Shown here one piece after another: positions 32,576-40,239 of a DNA stretch of 43,156 nt (its first letter is position 1; each line of letters begins with the position of its first letter). Origin of the DNA: SAR86 cluster bacterium (GTDB taxonomy: Bacteria > Pseudomonadota > Gammaproteobacteria > Pseudomonadales > Pseudohongiellaceae); contig NVVJ01000028.1 in assembly GCA_002402175.1 (NCBI GenBank), positions 1-43,156 on the forward strand, given 5' to 3'. The position numbers and the translations under genes are program-made. The notes under the pieces were generated by a model, which worked only from the letters and a program-made list of their open reading frames with translations, ran no database searches and was not told where the DNA came from.

Positions 32576-35326
32576 TTAGTGGGCTTGATCCCAGTTATCC
32601 CCAACGCCAACATCAACCACCAGAGGCACATCTAGTGACGCGGCCGTTGTCATTCGAAACTTAACACCCTCAATTAACAATTCAAGATCGTCTTCGAGGA
32701 CTTCGAAAACAAGCTCATCATGTACTTGCAGTAGCATCCGGGCATCCAGCTCTTGCATTGCCAGCCAATGATCAATATCTATCATCGCGCGCTTGATAAT
32801 GTCTGCGGCAGATCCCTGCATGGGTGCGTTTATTGCGGTGCGTTGAGCGGCTTTTCTTAGCATGCCATTACCCGCGTGAATGTCGGGTAAATACAGCCTG
32901 CGCCCAAACAGAGTTTCGACATAGCCTTTTTCGTCGGCCAGCGCTTGGGTCTCATCCATATATTTTCGTACGCCGGGGTATTTTTCAAAATACCGATCAA
33001 CGTATTGCTGTGCATCATGTCGACTTATATCCAGCTGATTAGCCAAACCAAACGCCGACATGCCGTAAATCAGGCCAAAGTTGATAGCTTTTGCGCTGCG
33101 ACGTTGGTCAGTACTCACTTCGTCTAGAGGTACGTTGAATACTTCAGATGCAGTCGCTTTGTGCACGTCTTGGGCGTTGGAAAAGGCAGCAAGCAAGCCT
33201 TTGTCCTGTGACAGATGCGCCATAATTCTTAATTCAACCTGTGAATAGTCGGCGGCCATTAACTTATAGCCTTTATTACAAATGAATGCCTGGCGTACTC
33301 GGCGCCCTTCAGCTGTTCGTATTGGGATATTCTGCAAGTTGGGATCAGTAGAGGAAAGTCTACCGGTGGCAGCTACGGCCTGGCGGAATGATGAATGTAT
33401 ACGGCCAGTTTGCGTATTTACTTCTAACGGTAATTTGTCTGTGTAGGTTGATTTAAGTTTACTTAGTGAGCGGTTTTCAAGAATCAGACGTGGAAGTTCA
33501 TATTCCTTTGCGAGTTCCTGTAATACTGGTTCCGCAGTTGACGCCTGACCCGTTTTGGTTTTTTTAAGAATGGGTAGTTTAAGTTTTTCGTAGAAAATAT
33601 TTTGTAATTGTTTTGGCGAGCCCAGGTTAAATTCTTCTCCCGCCAGCTCGAAAACGGCAAGCTTTATCTTTTCGAGCTGCTTGCCCAGCTCCATGCTTTG
33701 TTTGGCCAATAGTTTGCTATCAACCAGAATGCCGTTGCGCTCGATTGTACCTAGTACATCAATCAGGGGTAACTCGTAGTACTGATACAAGCCTAATAGA
33801 TGCCCGTTGTCTTGAAGTTGCTGATTAAGAACAATTGAGGCGCGTAGTATTAGGTCTGCTTTTTCGGCTGCATAAAGTGCATATTCGTCTATCGAAACAT
33901 CCTGTGGGCTTAGTTTATTTCTACCCTTGCCCACTAATTCTTCAAGCTCTTTTGCTGAAACCTCAAGGTATATGCGAGCGATATCACTTAGCTTATGTTT
34001 ACTGGCGACGGAATTTACAACATAAGATGCTACTAAAACATCTGACTTTATAGGCTTTAAGTCAATGTCGTAGTTCTTTAACAAATGGCTGCATCGTTTT
34101 AGGTCGTAGCCAATTTTTGTAATTGCAGGGTTTTCCAATACTTGTTTTAGTTCACCCAACACAGTGCTCAAGTCGAGCTGTGTGGGTGAATCTTCATATT
34201 TATGATCGAATGGTATATAAAAGGCTTCGCCTATATCAAAACAAAACGCCATTCCTAATATCGTTGAGTCCAGAAAATGTTCGCCCATAGACTCAATGCT
34301 AAAACTAAATTTTTGAGTGCCACTAATTTTTTCAAGTAATGTATCGAATGCACTCTGGTCAAGAATTGCAGAGTATTCAATTTTCTCTGGCACAACGCAG
34401 GTGAGTATTTGTTCAGCACTGCCTTCCGTATTTTGCTTTTCGCTTGCGCTCTTGTTGTTGCTGACCACCCCGCTGTCTTCAAGTTCGTTAATCCAGGATT
34501 TAAATTCCATTTCAGAAAACAACTCATGGAGTTTTTGCGTGTCTTCTTCGGCTCTTACCAGGTCTGAAACTTTCACGTCGAGCTCAACATCCATTTTTAT
34601 GGTTGCTAGCTCATATGAAAGCCTCAGCAGGTCAATATTTTCTCTGAGTCGTTCGCCAACTTTTCCGCCTATGGAATCGGCGTTTTCAATGATGCCTTCC
34701 ATGGAATCGTATTCCTGCAGCCACTTAACCGCCGTTTTCGGGCCAACACTGGGAACGCCAGGAATGTTGTCTGATTTGTCACCCATCAAGGCCAGGTAAT
34801 CTATGATTCTGCCTGGACCGACACCAAACTTATTTTCGACGCCATTGATGTCCAGAATTTCGTTAGTCATGGTGTTCATCAGTGTGACGTGAGTGTTTAC
34901 TAACTGCGCAAGATCTTTATCGCCTGTAGAGATGAGTGTGTCGATACCTGCTGCAGTTGCATGTTCGGACAGAGTGCCGATGACATCATCAGCCTCAACG
35001 CCTTCAACTATTAGCAGCGGTAGCCCCATGGCGGCGATGATTTGATGTATAGGTTGAATCTGGGAGCGTAGTTCATCGGGCATTGGCGGACGGTGAGCTT
35101 TGTACTCGGAGTACATTTTGTTTCGAAAGGTTTTTCCCTTGGCATCAAAAACGATCGCAATATTGCTGTCCCCATGATTTCTGATCAGGCTTCGAATCAT
35201 ATTCACCACGCCTTTCACCGCACCGGTAGGTTGACCTTTACTGGTTATCAACGGTGGCAGGGCATGGAATGCTCTAAATAAATAGGACGATCCATCGACC
35301 AGAACTAATTGTTTGGAATCAGCCAA
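32576..35326 (-). CDS. polA: DNA polymerase I, proofreading site apparently inactive
   Basis: Pol I fills gaps and removes RNA primers. The 916-residue chain has the 5' nuclease domain (about 1-285), with Asp11, Asp61, E-A-D-D at 111-114, G-D-K-D at 135-138 and G-D-K-S-D-N at 182-187. A 3'-5' exonuclease-fold domain (about 315-500) and the polymerase domain (about 510-916) follow. The polymerase domain has A-D-Y-S-Q-V-E-L-R near 693 and V-H-D-E-L-V-F-E at 868-875. In the exonuclease domain the positions equal to E. coli Asp355, Asp424 and Asp501 are Ser343, Cys412 and Lys489. Only Glu345 (E. coli Glu357) remains. Length and the rest of the sequence are normal. It is convergent with the acyltransferase gene. 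Confidence 0.97.
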   Translation of the reverse strand: MADSKQLVLVDGSSYLFRAFHALPPLITSKGQPTGAVKGVVNMIRSLIRNHGDSNIAIVFDAKGKTFRNKMYSEYKAHRPPMPDELRSQIQPIHQIIAAMGLPLLIVEGVEADDVIGTLSEHATAAGIDTLISTGDKDLAQLVNTHVTLMNTMTNEILDINGVENKFGVGPGRIIDYLALMGDKSDNIPGVPSVGPKTAVKWLQEYDSMEGIIENADSIGGKVGERLRENIDLLRLSYELATIKMDVELDVKVSDLVRAEEDTQKLHELFSEMEFKSWINELEDSGVVSNNKSASEKQNTEGSAEQILTCVVPEKIEYSAILDQSAFDTLLEKISGTQKFSFSIESMGEHFLDSTILGMAFCFDIGEAFYIPFDHKYEDSPTQLDLSTVLGELKQVLENPAITKIGYDLKRCSHLLKNYDIDLKPIKSDVLVASYVVNSVASKHKLSDIARIYLEVSAKELEELVGKGRNKLSPQDVSIDEYALYAAEKADLILRASIVLNQQLQDNGHLLGLYQYYELPLIDVLGTIERNGILVDSKLLAKQSMELGKQLEKIKLAVFELAGEEFNLGSPKQLQNIFYEKLKLPILKKTKTGQASTAEPVLQELAKEYELPRLILENRSLSKLKSTYTDKLPLEVNTQTGRIHSSFRQAVAATGRLSSTDPNLQNIPIRTAEGRRVRQAFICNKGYKLMAADYSQVELRIMAHLSQDKGLLAAFSNAQDVHKATASEVFNVPLDEVSTDQRRSAKAINFGLIYGMSAFGLANQLDISRHDAQQYVDRYFEKYPGVRKYMDETQALADEKGYVETLFGRRLYLPDIHAGNGMLRKAAQRTAINAPMQGSAADIIKRAMIDIDHWLAMQELDARMLLQVHDELVFEVLEDDLELLIEGVKFRMTTAASLDVPLVVDVGVGDNWDQAH

Positions 35327-35374
35327 GTTATTTTCCTTATCTGCTAATTTTTAATTCTTACCCATGTGGGGCTT

Positions 35375-36262
35375 TTAATAAAGGCAGCTGGCAAAATCGC
35401 GAGCCATGTTTTCCATCAATTCGATATATGCGCCTTGCCTCGAAGTAATTCTGACACCGAGCAGGTCAATAGTAGTAGTACTTAATTGATGCCCTGCCAG
35501 TGTAGTGTTGACCAGATCTAGATTCGAGTCGGGCTCTATAAATAAACATTCGGGGCTTTGTTCCTGAAAGCGACGACGCACGCTTATAATTTCCTGAATA
35601 CCAGGTTGAACCTCGGGGTCGACAAGCATAGCGAAACGATGGTTTAGCCCAAACTGCTTTTCGAAGTATTGGTAGGCGTTGTGATAAACCGCATAACTTT
35701 TTCTGGGCGAGACTGAAAGCGTAGCTTCAGTCTCGCGATTTAACTCGTTTATCTGAGTTTTAAATTGATTCAAATTTTCCTTAAACAAGGCTTCGTTTTG
35801 CTTATCGAGTTTGCTTGCCTGTTGCGTAATTAATTCGGCGATTAGGATCGCATTTCGTGAATCTAGCCATAAGTGTGCATCCACCTGCCCATCTACAATA
35901 TTGTGAAGAATGATATTGTCAGCTTGCAATAGTGTTAGAACGTGCTCGGAGCTACTTCGTTGTGTGAAGAAATCAGCTAGATAGGTTTCAAATTCTGGGC
36001 CTATCCAGATCAACAGGTCAGCCTGCGCCAGCGCTATTCGATCGGAAGGGGACATACTGTAATGATGGGGAGACTGACTGGCACTAACTATGGCTGTCAC
36101 AGAGCCTTTGTCTTGCACTATGGCTTCTGCAATTAACTGCAATGGACGAATAGTCGTGGTGATATTTACATCTGCCCAGGTCTTTGGAATAAATAGCAGG
36201 ACGAGAAGCAAGCTCAGCAAGGCTTTAATTGTGTGGACCGATTTCGGTTGAATGTTTGACAT
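35375..36262 (-). CDS. znuA: Zinc ABC transporter periplasmic binding protein ZnuA
   Basis: ZnuA captures zinc in the periplasm and hands it to ZnuB. From the ATG at 36262 the protein has 295 residues (a TTG one codon earlier is less likely). It has a signal peptide of about 30 residues ending K-T-W-A. Likely zinc ligands are His66 or His67 in S-P-H-H-Y, His130 in D-A-H-L-W-L-D, His194 in Y-H-N-A-Y and an acidic residue in the E-P-D-S-N segment. Two cysteines (about 239 and 293) could form the disulfide known from E. coli ZnuA. The long His-rich loop of some family members is absent. It is divergent from znuCB, with a Zur-like site at its start. Confidence 0.9.
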   Translation of the reverse strand: MSNIQPKSVHTIKALLSLLLVLLFIPKTWADVNITTTIRPLQLIAEAIVQDKGSVTAIVSASQSPHHYSMSPSDRIALAQADLLIWIGPEFETYLADFFTQRSSSEHVLTLLQADNIILHNIVDGQVDAHLWLDSRNAILIAELITQQASKLDKQNEALFKENLNQFKTQINELNRETEATLSVSPRKSYAVYHNAYQYFEKQFGLNHRFAMLVDPEVQPGIQEIISVRRRFQEQSPECLFIEPDSNLDLVNTTLAGHQLSTTTIDLLGVRITSRQGAYIELMENMARDFASCLY

Positions 36263-36263
36263 C

Positions 36264-36282
36264 AATGCTATGATAACCCATT
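36264..36282. promoter_or_regulatory. Candidate Zur operator between znuA and znuC
   Basis: A 19-base sequence starting AATGCTATGATAA and ending CATT agrees at 14 of 19 positions with the core of the E. coli Zur consensus (AATGTTATAATATAACATT), as I remember it. It abuts the znuA start codon, so binding could block the znuA start region. No other match was seen in the divergent region. Confidence 0.35.
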
Positions 36283-36360
36283 GTCCGGCATGCTCCCATG
36301 GCGGCGCCCTATCGGCTACTGTCTGTTTTTACCTTGCGACAGTAATTACGAATACAACTA

Positions 36361-37143
36361 ATGAAAAATTCGAATCTTGACAGTCCTGATTTAGCAAACA
36401 GCGATCTAGTAAAGGCTGAGTCAATCTGCAAGAACTTTGGCGACCGCAGAGTACTTGAAGATATCAATTTAAGTATTAAGCCAGGGCAAATAGTTACTCT
36501 TATTGGCCCCAATGGTGCGGGTAAAACGACGCTTGTGCGAATAATTTTGGGCCTTATTAAGGCTGACTCTGGCACAATCCTTCAAGCACCATCACTCAAC
36601 ATAGGCTATATGCCGCAAAAAGTTCACGTTGAGCCTACAATGCCTCTCACTGTTGCCCGATTTTTGAAACTGGCAAACAAAAATAGCGATCAAAATATCA
36701 ATGCAACCCTCCAAGAACTAAATATAGCTCATTTGGAGAAACAACAGCTTTCCATTATTTCTGGTGGAGAATTACAGCGAGTTCTACTGGCTAGAGCATT
36801 ACTGCGTAGTCCACAATTACTGGTTCTCGATGAACCGGCCCAAGGTATAGATCTCAGTGGGCAGGCCGAGTTGTACCAATTAATTAGTGAAATAAGTACG
36901 CAGAAGCAATGCGGCGTGTTGATGATTTCTCATGATCTGCATTTAGTCATGTCCGCCACCGATGAAGTCATATGTTTGAATCATCATGTTTGCTGCCATG
37001 GCAAACCAGAACACGTGAGTACAGACCCGGCTTATCTTGATTTATTTGGTGCCAGCGCGTCACAGAATCTGGCTATATATACACATCATCATAATCATGA
37101 GCATGACATTACCGGTAAAATTCGAGCACCTGAACATGATTGA
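36361..37143 (+). CDS. znuC: Zinc ABC transporter ATP-binding protein ZnuC
   Basis: ZnuC powers zinc import on the cytoplasmic side. The 260-residue ABC protein has Walker A G-P-N-G-A-G-K-T at 49-56, the Q-loop near Y-M-P-Q-K (83-87), signature S-G-G-E-L-Q-R at 134-140, Walker B L-L-V-L-D-E-P at 153-159 and the switch histidine 191 in S-H-D-L-H. N-H-H-V-C-C-H-G is typical of ZnuC. The tail T-H-H-H-N-H-E-H-D (241-249) is His-rich and may bind metal. The start ATG has no clear ribosome binding site. The stop overlaps the znuB start by 8 bases. Confidence 0.93.
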   Translation: MKNSNLDSPDLANSDLVKAESICKNFGDRRVLEDINLSIKPGQIVTLIGPNGAGKTTLVRIILGLIKADSGTILQAPSLNIGYMPQKVHVEPTMPLTVARFLKLANKNSDQNINATLQELNIAHLEKQQLSIISGGELQRVLLARALLRSPQLLVLDEPAQGIDLSGQAELYQLISEISTQKQCGVLMISHDLHLVMSATDEVICLNHHVCCHGKPEHVSTDPAYLDLFGASASQNLAIYTHHHNHEHDITGKIRAPEHD

Positions 37144-37969
37144 ATCTATTGCCATAATGCTGACAACTGATTTTGTGATTTACGCACTAGTTGCTGGCAT
37201 TGCCCTGTCAGTAATTGCCGGACCTCTGGGGTCGTTTATAGTATGGCGCCGGATGTCTTATTTTGGCGATACCCTCGCACACTCTGCCTTGCTTGGCATT
37301 GCAATTGGTTTGATTACAGGTAGTAATCCGCAGCTAAGTATTATTATTTGTTGTTTGTTATTTGCTTTTATTCTTACTGTTTTAAATCGCAGTTCATCTG
37401 TGTCCACCGATACCCTGCTTGGTATTCTTGCCCATAGCAGTCTCGCTCTTGGTATTGTGGTACTGGCCATGGCTGACTCTGTTCGAGTTGATCTGGAGGC
37501 CTACCTATTCGGTGCGCTTCTTACTATTTCAAATGCTGATCTTATATGGACATTAGCGGTTGTGCTCATCGTGTCGTGTACACTTTATGTGTTCTGGAAC
37601 GATTTGGTATCAATAACGGTGCATGCAGAACTGGCAAAAATAGAAGGCCTGAACGTGAACAGGCTCAATCTAATTCTTGTCATGTTAATTGCTTTAACCA
37701 TTGCGGTTTCTATGAAAATAGTCGGTGTTTTATTAGTGACTTCTCTGCTAATAATTCCTCCGGCAGCGGCACGACATCTTGCCGAAACCCCGGAACAAAT
37801 GGCGATTAAAGCCAGTGGTATTGGTGTGCTTTCTGTGGTTTTGGGGCTGGGCTGTGCTTTCTATTTCGATGTGCCGGTGGGGCCAACTATTGTCATCGTA
37901 GCAACCCTGATATTTCTAGCGCTTTATTTCACACAAAGTTTGCGAGGATCAAATTCGGCAAGGGGATAA
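37136..37969 (+). CDS. znuB: Zinc ABC transporter permease ZnuB
   Basis: ZnuB forms the membrane channel of the zinc importer. From ATG 37136 the protein has 277 residues and about eight membrane helices. It shows G-P-L-G-S-F-I-V-W-R-R-M-S-Y-F-G-D-T-L-A-H-S-A-L, the hallmark of the family (helix 2 and the loop that contacts the ATPase). S-L-L-I-I-P-P-A-A-A-R occurs near the end. The frame is open back to 37037, but that part lies inside znuC and does not resemble ZnuB. The ATG at 37136 overlaps the znuC stop, a usual sign of coupled translation. A later ATG (37157) is also possible. Confidence 0.9.
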   Translation: MIESIAIMLTTDFVIYALVAGIALSVIAGPLGSFIVWRRMSYFGDTLAHSALLGIAIGLITGSNPQLSIIICCLLFAFILTVLNRSSSVSTDTLLGILAHSSLALGIVVLAMADSVRVDLEAYLFGALLTISNADLIWTLAVVLIVSCTLYVFWNDLVSITVHAELAKIEGLNVNRLNLILVMLIALTIAVSMKIVGVLLVTSLLIIPPAAARHLAETPEQMAIKASGIGVLSVVLGLGCAFYFDVPVGPTIVIVATLIFLALYFTQSLRGSNSARG

Positions 37970-37986
37970 GGCTAAGTGGCTGTGTA

Positions 37987-38005
37987 AACGCTCTAATGTA
38001 GCGTT
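37987..38005. terminator. Weak hairpin between convergent znuB and sco
   Basis: AACGCT (37987-37992) and AGCGTT (38000-38005) form a 6-pair stem with a 7-base loop in the 53-base space between two convergent genes. Only short, broken T or A runs flank it, so termination in either direction is a guess from position. Confidence 0.3.
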
Positions 38006-38022
38006 ATTCAAAATATGCTTAT

Positions 38023-38721
38023 CTAGAAAGATATGATCTGCTGAAAGGCCTCATCGATATCCTGGTTTCTATGAGGTGCGCGCATCACCGCAAAATAATC
38101 ACCTGCTGGACTAATGATTGAGATATGCGCACTGTGATTTATTAGATAATCATTTGCGGGGCTGGAGGTGTCGGAGGTACTGGAATCTTCGGTATGATTA
38201 TGTGACTCGACTGTTTCGCCACCCAGGTCAACTGAATGAACAACATACAATTGCTTGGCTAGTATTGAAATTGATTCAGCATCGCCATTTAAGCCAATAA
38301 AGTCTTCATTGTACTTACTAAGATAGCTTGTCATCATTTCCGCTGTGTCGCGGGCTGGGTCTACGGTCACCAGAATGATTTGCGGGATATCCTCTTCCGC
38401 AACATCCAGCGCCTCATAAAACTGTTTGAGTTCAGCCATGGTCAGCGGGCAAATATCCGGACAGGAAGTAAAACCAAAAAACACTAAATTCCAGCTGCCG
38501 ATAAAATCTTCGCGCGTGAAAGCATTGCCATGATGATCCTGTAATTTGAAATCAGTCAGGCTTCTAGGTTCAGGGAAAATGGTTACTCCCAGTTCACGCA
38601 GGGCGAGCTCGGACTCATGTGCAGCTCTTAGCTGAAACAGATCCAGCATGAAGACAAGCAGCGCCAGATCGAAAAGAACAAAGGCTATAAGGGCACCTTT
38701 TGCTCGGCGGGTTAGTTTCAT
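38023..38721 (-). CDS. SCO1/SenC-family copper chaperone for cytochrome oxidase
   Basis: Sco proteins deliver or reduce copper for the CuA site of cytochrome c oxidase subunit II. The 232-residue protein has a basic start, a single membrane anchor at about 9-28 and a periplasmic thioredoxin-like domain. Its metal-binding C-x3-C is in F-T-S-C-P-D-I-C-P (Cys87, Cys91). The third ligand is His196 in N-H-S-A-H. V-T-V-D-P-A-R-D-T near 118-126 is typical. A Ser/Thr/Asp- and His-containing insert (about 170-190) is variable. It lies 29 bases after cyoE and near coxBA, which supports a role in building that oxidase. Confidence 0.9.
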   Translation of the reverse strand: MKLTRRAKGALIAFVLFDLALLVFMLDLFQLRAAHESELALRELGVTIFPEPRSLTDFKLQDHHGNAFTREDFIGSWNLVFFGFTSCPDICPLTMAELKQFYEALDVAEEDIPQIILVTVDPARDTAEMMTSYLSKYNEDFIGLNGDAESISILAKQLYVVHSVDLGGETVESHNHTEDSSTSDTSSPANDYLINHSAHISIISPAGDYFAVMRAPHRNQDIDEAFQQIISF

Positions 38722-38750
38722 GGGATGTCCGGAATCAGACTGATGTGAAT

Positions 38751-39638
38751 TTAAACCAGGTAGTGATCGACTATCAAGGCGACAAAAAGCACGGCCAGGT
38801 AGACTATAGAATAACGGAAGGTATCCATGGCAGTACTGGGCTTGGGCTTAAACATAAGCACCCCTGACCAGCCAATGAAACCAGCGCCCAATACCAGCGC
38901 GGTTATCAGATAGAGCAAACCACTCATTCCGGAGAGGAATGGAATGATGCTGACCACAACCAGCATTAGCGTGTAGATAATAATATGTACTTTGGTGACA
39001 AACTCACCATGGGTAACTGGCAGCATAGGCACGCCAGATTTTGCGTATTCGTCTTTTCGGTGAATCGCCAGGGCCCAGAAATGTGGGGGAGTCCAGGCAA
39101 ATATAATCAAAACCAGAACCAGAGCATCGGCATCTATGGTTCCCGTTACCGCTGACCAGCCAAGTAATGGTGGCATGGCGCCCGACAGCCCGCCGATGAC
39201 AATATTTTGTGGCGTAGCGTGTTTTAGATAACCGGTGTAAATAAAGGCATAGCCTACAAAGGAGCCCAATGTTAGCCAGGCACTCAAGGGGTTAACCCAA
39301 CGTATCAAGATGGTCATACCAACAACGCCGATAACGACGGCAAATATTGTTGCCTGCAAAGGCTCGATTCGCCCCTGGGCCATCGGCCGGTTATGGGTGC
39401 GTTTCATCATTACGTCAATCTTGCGATCAATTAGATGGTTGACCACTGCGCCTGAGCCCGCCACCAATGCAATGCCCAAATTACCCAGAATCAGTATATT
39501 TAGTGGAACCATGCCAGGCACCGCCAAAAACATACCCACCAATGAGGTAAATAGCATTAGCAGTACAACCCGAGGCTTGCACATTTCGTAGAAATCGCGC
39601 CAGCTGGCAGTTGTACGGTTTGAAGTAATATCAGTCAC
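38751..39638 (-). CDS. cyoE: Protoheme IX farnesyltransferase (heme O synthase)
   Basis: The enzyme (CyoE/CtaB) adds a farnesyl group to heme B to make heme O, the precursor of heme A for the oxidase. The 295-residue UbiA-family membrane protein has about nine helices. Motif I is N-H-L-I-D-R-K-I-D near 67-75, followed by M-K-R-T-H-N-R-P. Motif II lies in the Y-T-G-Y-L-K-H-A-T-P-Q-N-I-V-I-G-G block. H-F-W-A-L-A-I-H-R-K-D-E-Y is also family-typical. It is followed by sco and is divergent from coxBA. An extended -10 promoter lies about 50 bases upstream. Confidence 0.94.
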   Translation of the reverse strand: MTDITSNRTTASWRDFYEMCKPRVVLLMLFTSLVGMFLAVPGMVPLNILILGNLGIALVAGSGAVVNHLIDRKIDVMMKRTHNRPMAQGRIEPLQATIFAVVIGVVGMTILIRWVNPLSAWLTLGSFVGYAFIYTGYLKHATPQNIVIGGLSGAMPPLLGWSAVTGTIDADALVLVLIIFAWTPPHFWALAIHRKDEYAKSGVPMLPVTHGEFVTKVHIIIYTLMLVVVSIIPFLSGMSGLLYLITALVLGAGFIGWSGVLMFKPKPSTAMDTFRYSIVYLAVLFVALIVDHYLV

Positions 39639-39695
39639 GGGTCAATTTTCGATAGTATTAGATTTGATGTGTAGATCAGGCGGATCGTAAGCTAA

Positions 39696-39704
39696 ATTAT
39701 AGCA
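39696..39704 (-). promoter_or_regulatory. Extended -10 promoter for cyoE-sco
   Basis: The minus strand reads TGC then TATAAT (39704-39696), a full extended -10 element. No good -35 box lies 17 bases upstream, as is common for this class. A start near 39689 would leave a leader of about 50 bases before cyoE. Confidence 0.55.
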
Positions 39705-39721
39705 CTTCCAATCAACAGTCT

Positions 39722-39741
39722 GCGCTCTCATTTCAGAGCGC
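39722..39741. repeat. 7-pair inverted repeat upstream of the cyoE promoter
   Basis: GCGCTCT (39722-39728) and AGAGCGC (39735-39741) are perfect inverted copies around a 6-base centre. No T run follows on either strand. The repeat covers roughly -33 to -52 of the proposed cyoE start, which fits an activator site better than a terminator. Confidence 0.5.
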
Positions 39742-39748
39742 GGGCATT

Positions 39749-39760
39749 CAAACATGTTTG
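39749..39760. repeat. 12-base perfect palindrome CAAACATGTTTG
   Basis: The sequence equals its own reverse complement over 12 bases. It lies about 60-71 bases upstream of the proposed cyoE start, a usual distance for a regulator site. No known regulator is assigned. Confidence 0.45.
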
Positions 39761-39827
39761 GCAGTCAATCTCAAGATTATTGATCAGGTTTCCACGATCA
39801 CTTTGATGAAGTTTTTAGACTGATAAC

Positions 39828-39871
39828 TGTCAATTTTTTGACAAGCAATCGTTGATGACAGGAAACTGTCA
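39828..39871. repeat. Paired TGTCA/TGACA palindromes
   Basis: TGTCAA-TTTT-TTGACA (39828-39843) and TGACAG-GAAA-CTGTCA (39856-39871) are both perfect 6-pair inverted repeats with 4-base centres. Their centres are 28 bases apart. Both use the half-site TGTCA/TGACA but in opposite order, so they look like two or more sites for one dimeric protein. Confidence 0.5.
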
Positions 39872-40077
39872 AAAATGCTTGATTTCGCGCAAGTTTTACC
39901 TGATTTCAGGGTCAAAACTCCTTGCGGAGGTAGGCAATTTTCTATAGCATTCCGGTGCGCGTGAAGAGTGGGAATTCTCTTTGAATTATCGATGAATTTC
40001 GAGCGTTTAAAGAAGCGTAGCTACCCACCCCAGATAACAAGAATTATTAAGGATATCACTGGGGCCAATCTTTTTTA

Positions 40078-40107
40078 TTGAGTAATACAAAGATGTTACT
40101 TGATAAT
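40078..40107 (+). promoter_or_regulatory. Candidate sigma70 promoter for coxB
   Basis: TTGAGT (40078-40083, 4 of 6) is followed after 18 bases by GATAAT (40102-40107, 5 of 6). A start near 40114 would leave a leader of about 125 bases. The palindrome at 40112-40128 would then cover the start site. Confidence 0.4.
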
Positions 40108-40111
40108 TAAA

Positions 40112-40128
40112 TTGAGGTTTTACCTCAA
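40112..40128. repeat. 7-pair palindrome at the proposed coxB start site
   Basis: TTGAGGT (40112-40118) and ACCTCAA (40122-40128) pair perfectly around TTT. The position directly after the -10 box would suit a repressor operator, or a hairpin at the 5' end of the coxB message. Confidence 0.45.
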
Positions 40129-40239
40129 GTCTGGCTCCCTGAACGCGATGAATACAATTAATTAATTTTTCAGCATGGCTTGGCGAAATCGCCCCGCCCG
40201 CTGGAACACGTTTGTAAATTTTAGAAGGAATACGGGTTT

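Larger units (their letters stand above)
39639..40239. other. Divergent cyoE-coxB regulatory region without genes
   Basis: This 601-base stretch holds no gene I can support. It has one candidate promoter per direction and at least five inverted repeats: 39722-39741, 39749-39760, 39828-39843, 39856-39871 and 40112-40128. The part between about 39880 and 40075 shows nothing clear. The density of palindromes suggests several regulator sites. Confidence 0.6.

Noticed and set aside
34317..34799. 160-residue plus-strand frame inside polA
   Set aside because: It is antisense to conserved polA codons, is serine-rich as expected from a reverse frame, and has no ribosome binding site or family features.
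37037..37135. Upstream extension of znuB
   Set aside because: It overlaps the end of znuC, reads as isoleucine/histidine-rich shadow sequence and does not resemble ZnuB N-termini.
39781..39815. FNR/Anr box near TTGATCAGG and TTTGATGAAG
   Set aside because: The half-sites are not arranged as TTGAT-N4-ATCAA.
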